This document shows, piece by piece, positions 63,025 to 64,000 of a stretch of 64,000 bases of DNA. Source of the DNA: an uncultured Eudoraea sp. (GTDB lineage: Bacteria; Bacteroidota; Bacteroidia; Flavobacteriales; Flavobacteriaceae); the NCBI RefSeq assembly GCF_947258525.1, contig NZ_CAMYIP010000200.1:1-64000 (forward strand), given 5' to 3'. A model generated the notes under the pieces. It did not search any database. It saw only the letters and a list, made by a program, of their open reading frames with translations, and was not told the DNA's origin. Position 1 is the first letter of the stretch, and every line of letters begins with the position of its first letter. The translations under genes and the position numbers were made by a program.

Positions 63025-64000
63025 ATGGACACCCGATTTTTTTATGTATGCCTACTTAGTTGTCTATCGTGTTTTTCGCAAAAAGAAACACCTAAGAAGT
63101 TTACTATAGATGCCAATCCTTATTATGGTTCTATAATGCTTCATAACACGGATATTTCTCACTTAATCAATGCACATCCTGCCGGATTTATTCTTGGGTT
63201 CAATAAAAAGAATTATGGATCTAAGGAATGGCATCAGGAATATAACTATCCTGATACCGGAATCTCATTTGTTTATCAGGATATGAATGATGATATCCTG
63301 GGTAAAAATTACAGTTTGTACGCACATTATAATTTTTATTTCTTCAAACGAAACATGCAGTTCAGAATCGGACAAGGCTTAGCTTATAACACCAATCCAT
63401 ACGATAAGAATGAAAATTTCAGGGGTAATGCCTATGGGTCACATATTATGAGTTCCACTTTTATTATGCTTAATTATCATAAGGAACAACTATTTAAAGG
63501 TTTGGGTATTAAGGCAGGAATTTCTATAATTCATTATAGCAATGCAAATGTAAAAGCTCCTAACACTTCTACTAATACGTTTGCTTTTAATGCAGGACTT
63601 GTCTATGATTTAAATAGAAATGAAGAAATTTTCTATGTCAGGAACTTCGAAATGAAAAAAATAACAGAACCCATTAAGGCCAATCTGGTTTTTAGAACCG
63701 GAATTAATGAGAGTGATGTAATTAACTCGGGCCAGTTTCCATTTTATATTTTCTCGGCTTATGCGGACAAACGTCTATCCCGAAAAAGCGGAATACAGCT
63801 TGGAGCAGAAGTGTTTTTTTCAAATTTCCTGAAAGAATTAATTCGTTATCAGTCAATTGCTTTACCGGAGCTGAATGTTGACCCCGATACAGATTATAAA
63901 CGAGTAGGCATGTTTCTGGGATACGAACTTTATATTTCTAGATTAAGTGCTATCGCTCAGCTGGGTTATTATGTTTATTTTCCTTTTGATTTTGAAGGAG
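63025..64000 (+). CDS. acyloxyacyl hydrolase (PagL-like lipid A deacylase), 3'-truncated by window end
   Basis: An open frame runs from the ATG at 63025 to the end of the window without a stop (325 codons). The product has a signal peptide (MDTRFFYVCLLSCLSCFSQ, with a possible lipobox cysteine) and beta-barrel segments. A HYSNANVKAPNTSTN motif near residue 171 has the His-x-Ser-Asn pattern of the PagL active site. Such proteins remove an acyl chain from lipid A in the outer membrane. The C-terminal end is missing. Confidence 0.75.
   Translation, partial: MDTRFFYVCLLSCLSCFSQKETPKKFTIDANPYYGSIMLHNTDISHLINAHPAGFILGFNKKNYGSKEWHQEYNYPDTGISFVYQDMNDDILGKNYSLYAHYNFYFFKRNMQFRIGQGLAYNTNPYDKNENFRGNAYGSHIMSSTFIMLNYHKEQLFKGLGIKAGISIIHYSNANVKAPNTSTNTFAFNAGLVYDLNRNEEIFYVRNFEMKKITEPIKANLVFRTGINESDVINSGQFPFYIFSAYADKRLSRKSGIQLGAEVFFSNFLKELIRYQSIALPELNVDPDTDYKRVGMFLGYELYISRLSAIAQLGYYVYFPFDFEG

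Noticed and set aside
1-64000. CRISPR array, insertion sequence, defence island or wholly new gene system
   Set aside because: No direct-repeat array, transposase, toxin-antitoxin pair or unknown multi-gene cluster was seen. Nearly all frames belong to recognised families.

Overview
The window is AT-rich chromosomal DNA from a member of the Bacteroidota, almost certainly a Flavobacteriaceae species and probably marine. The evidence is the gene content: BamA followed by two Skp/OmpH-like chaperones, a DUF6089 outer-membrane protein, DUF5686, GH3, DUF2797 and 2TM proteins, a FolK-deoxynucleoside kinase fusion and a MetX-ThrA fusion. Upstream regions repeatedly carry the Bacteroidota -7 promoter element TAnnTTTG. 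No insertion sequence, prophage, CRISPR array or obvious genomic island is present. The genes are mostly housekeeping and densely packed.

Layout. 0-0.45 kb: a tRNA-Gly(GCC) with two decayed tandem tRNA copies upstream. 0.45-13.8 kb: mismatch repair (mutS), a TrmH/SpoU methyltransferase, the folK-dNK fusion, sppA, a queuosine-precursor-type transporter, a large AsmA-like protein, DUF2797, GH3 and a small alpha/beta-hydrolase-like protein. 13.7-19.2 kb (minus strand): the proteostasis set clpX, clpP and tig, then a small membrane protein, an esterase and pdxJ. 19.3-27.6 kb (plus strand): an envelope block of CBS protein, nadK, DUF6089, uppS, bamA, two ompH genes and murI. 27.6-37.6 kb: folate/nucleotide genes (folA, thyA, a CNT nucleoside transporter), an ergothioneine-type egtB-egtD-DUF427 block, a bifunctional nuclease and etfBA. 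37.7-44.4 kb: pdhB, a broken DUF5686 gene, the membrane pyrophosphatase hppA and a second deoxynucleoside kinase.

44.5-62.9 kb is the most coherent region: a sulfur, methionine and SAM block. metK follows a probable SAM-II (long-loop type) riboswitch. metY, a MetX-aspartokinase-homoserine dehydrogenase triple fusion and a second trans-sulfuration enzyme follow a SAM-I riboswitch. Next come an Rrf2-family regulator, DUF2061, cysH, a HEPN-tailed sulfite reductase and the two siroheme enzymes. A split metH pair and metF follow a second SAM-I riboswitch. Together these cover sulfite to sulfide, sulfide plus O-acetylhomoserine to homocysteine, methylation to methionine, and SAM synthesis. The ATP sulfurylase genes cysDN are absent from this window. 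The last kilobase holds the start of a PagL-like lipid A deacylase gene that runs off the end.

No wholly new multi-gene system was found. The best leads are regulatory and architectural: two SAM riboswitch classes in one pathway, a 28-bp perfect palindrome over the etfBA promoter, repeated 15-bp dyads in the cys region, an isolated 20-bp palindrome before the Rrf2 gene, the MetX-ThrA fusion, the apparently degenerate kinase half of FolK-dNK, and the disrupted DUF5686 gene.
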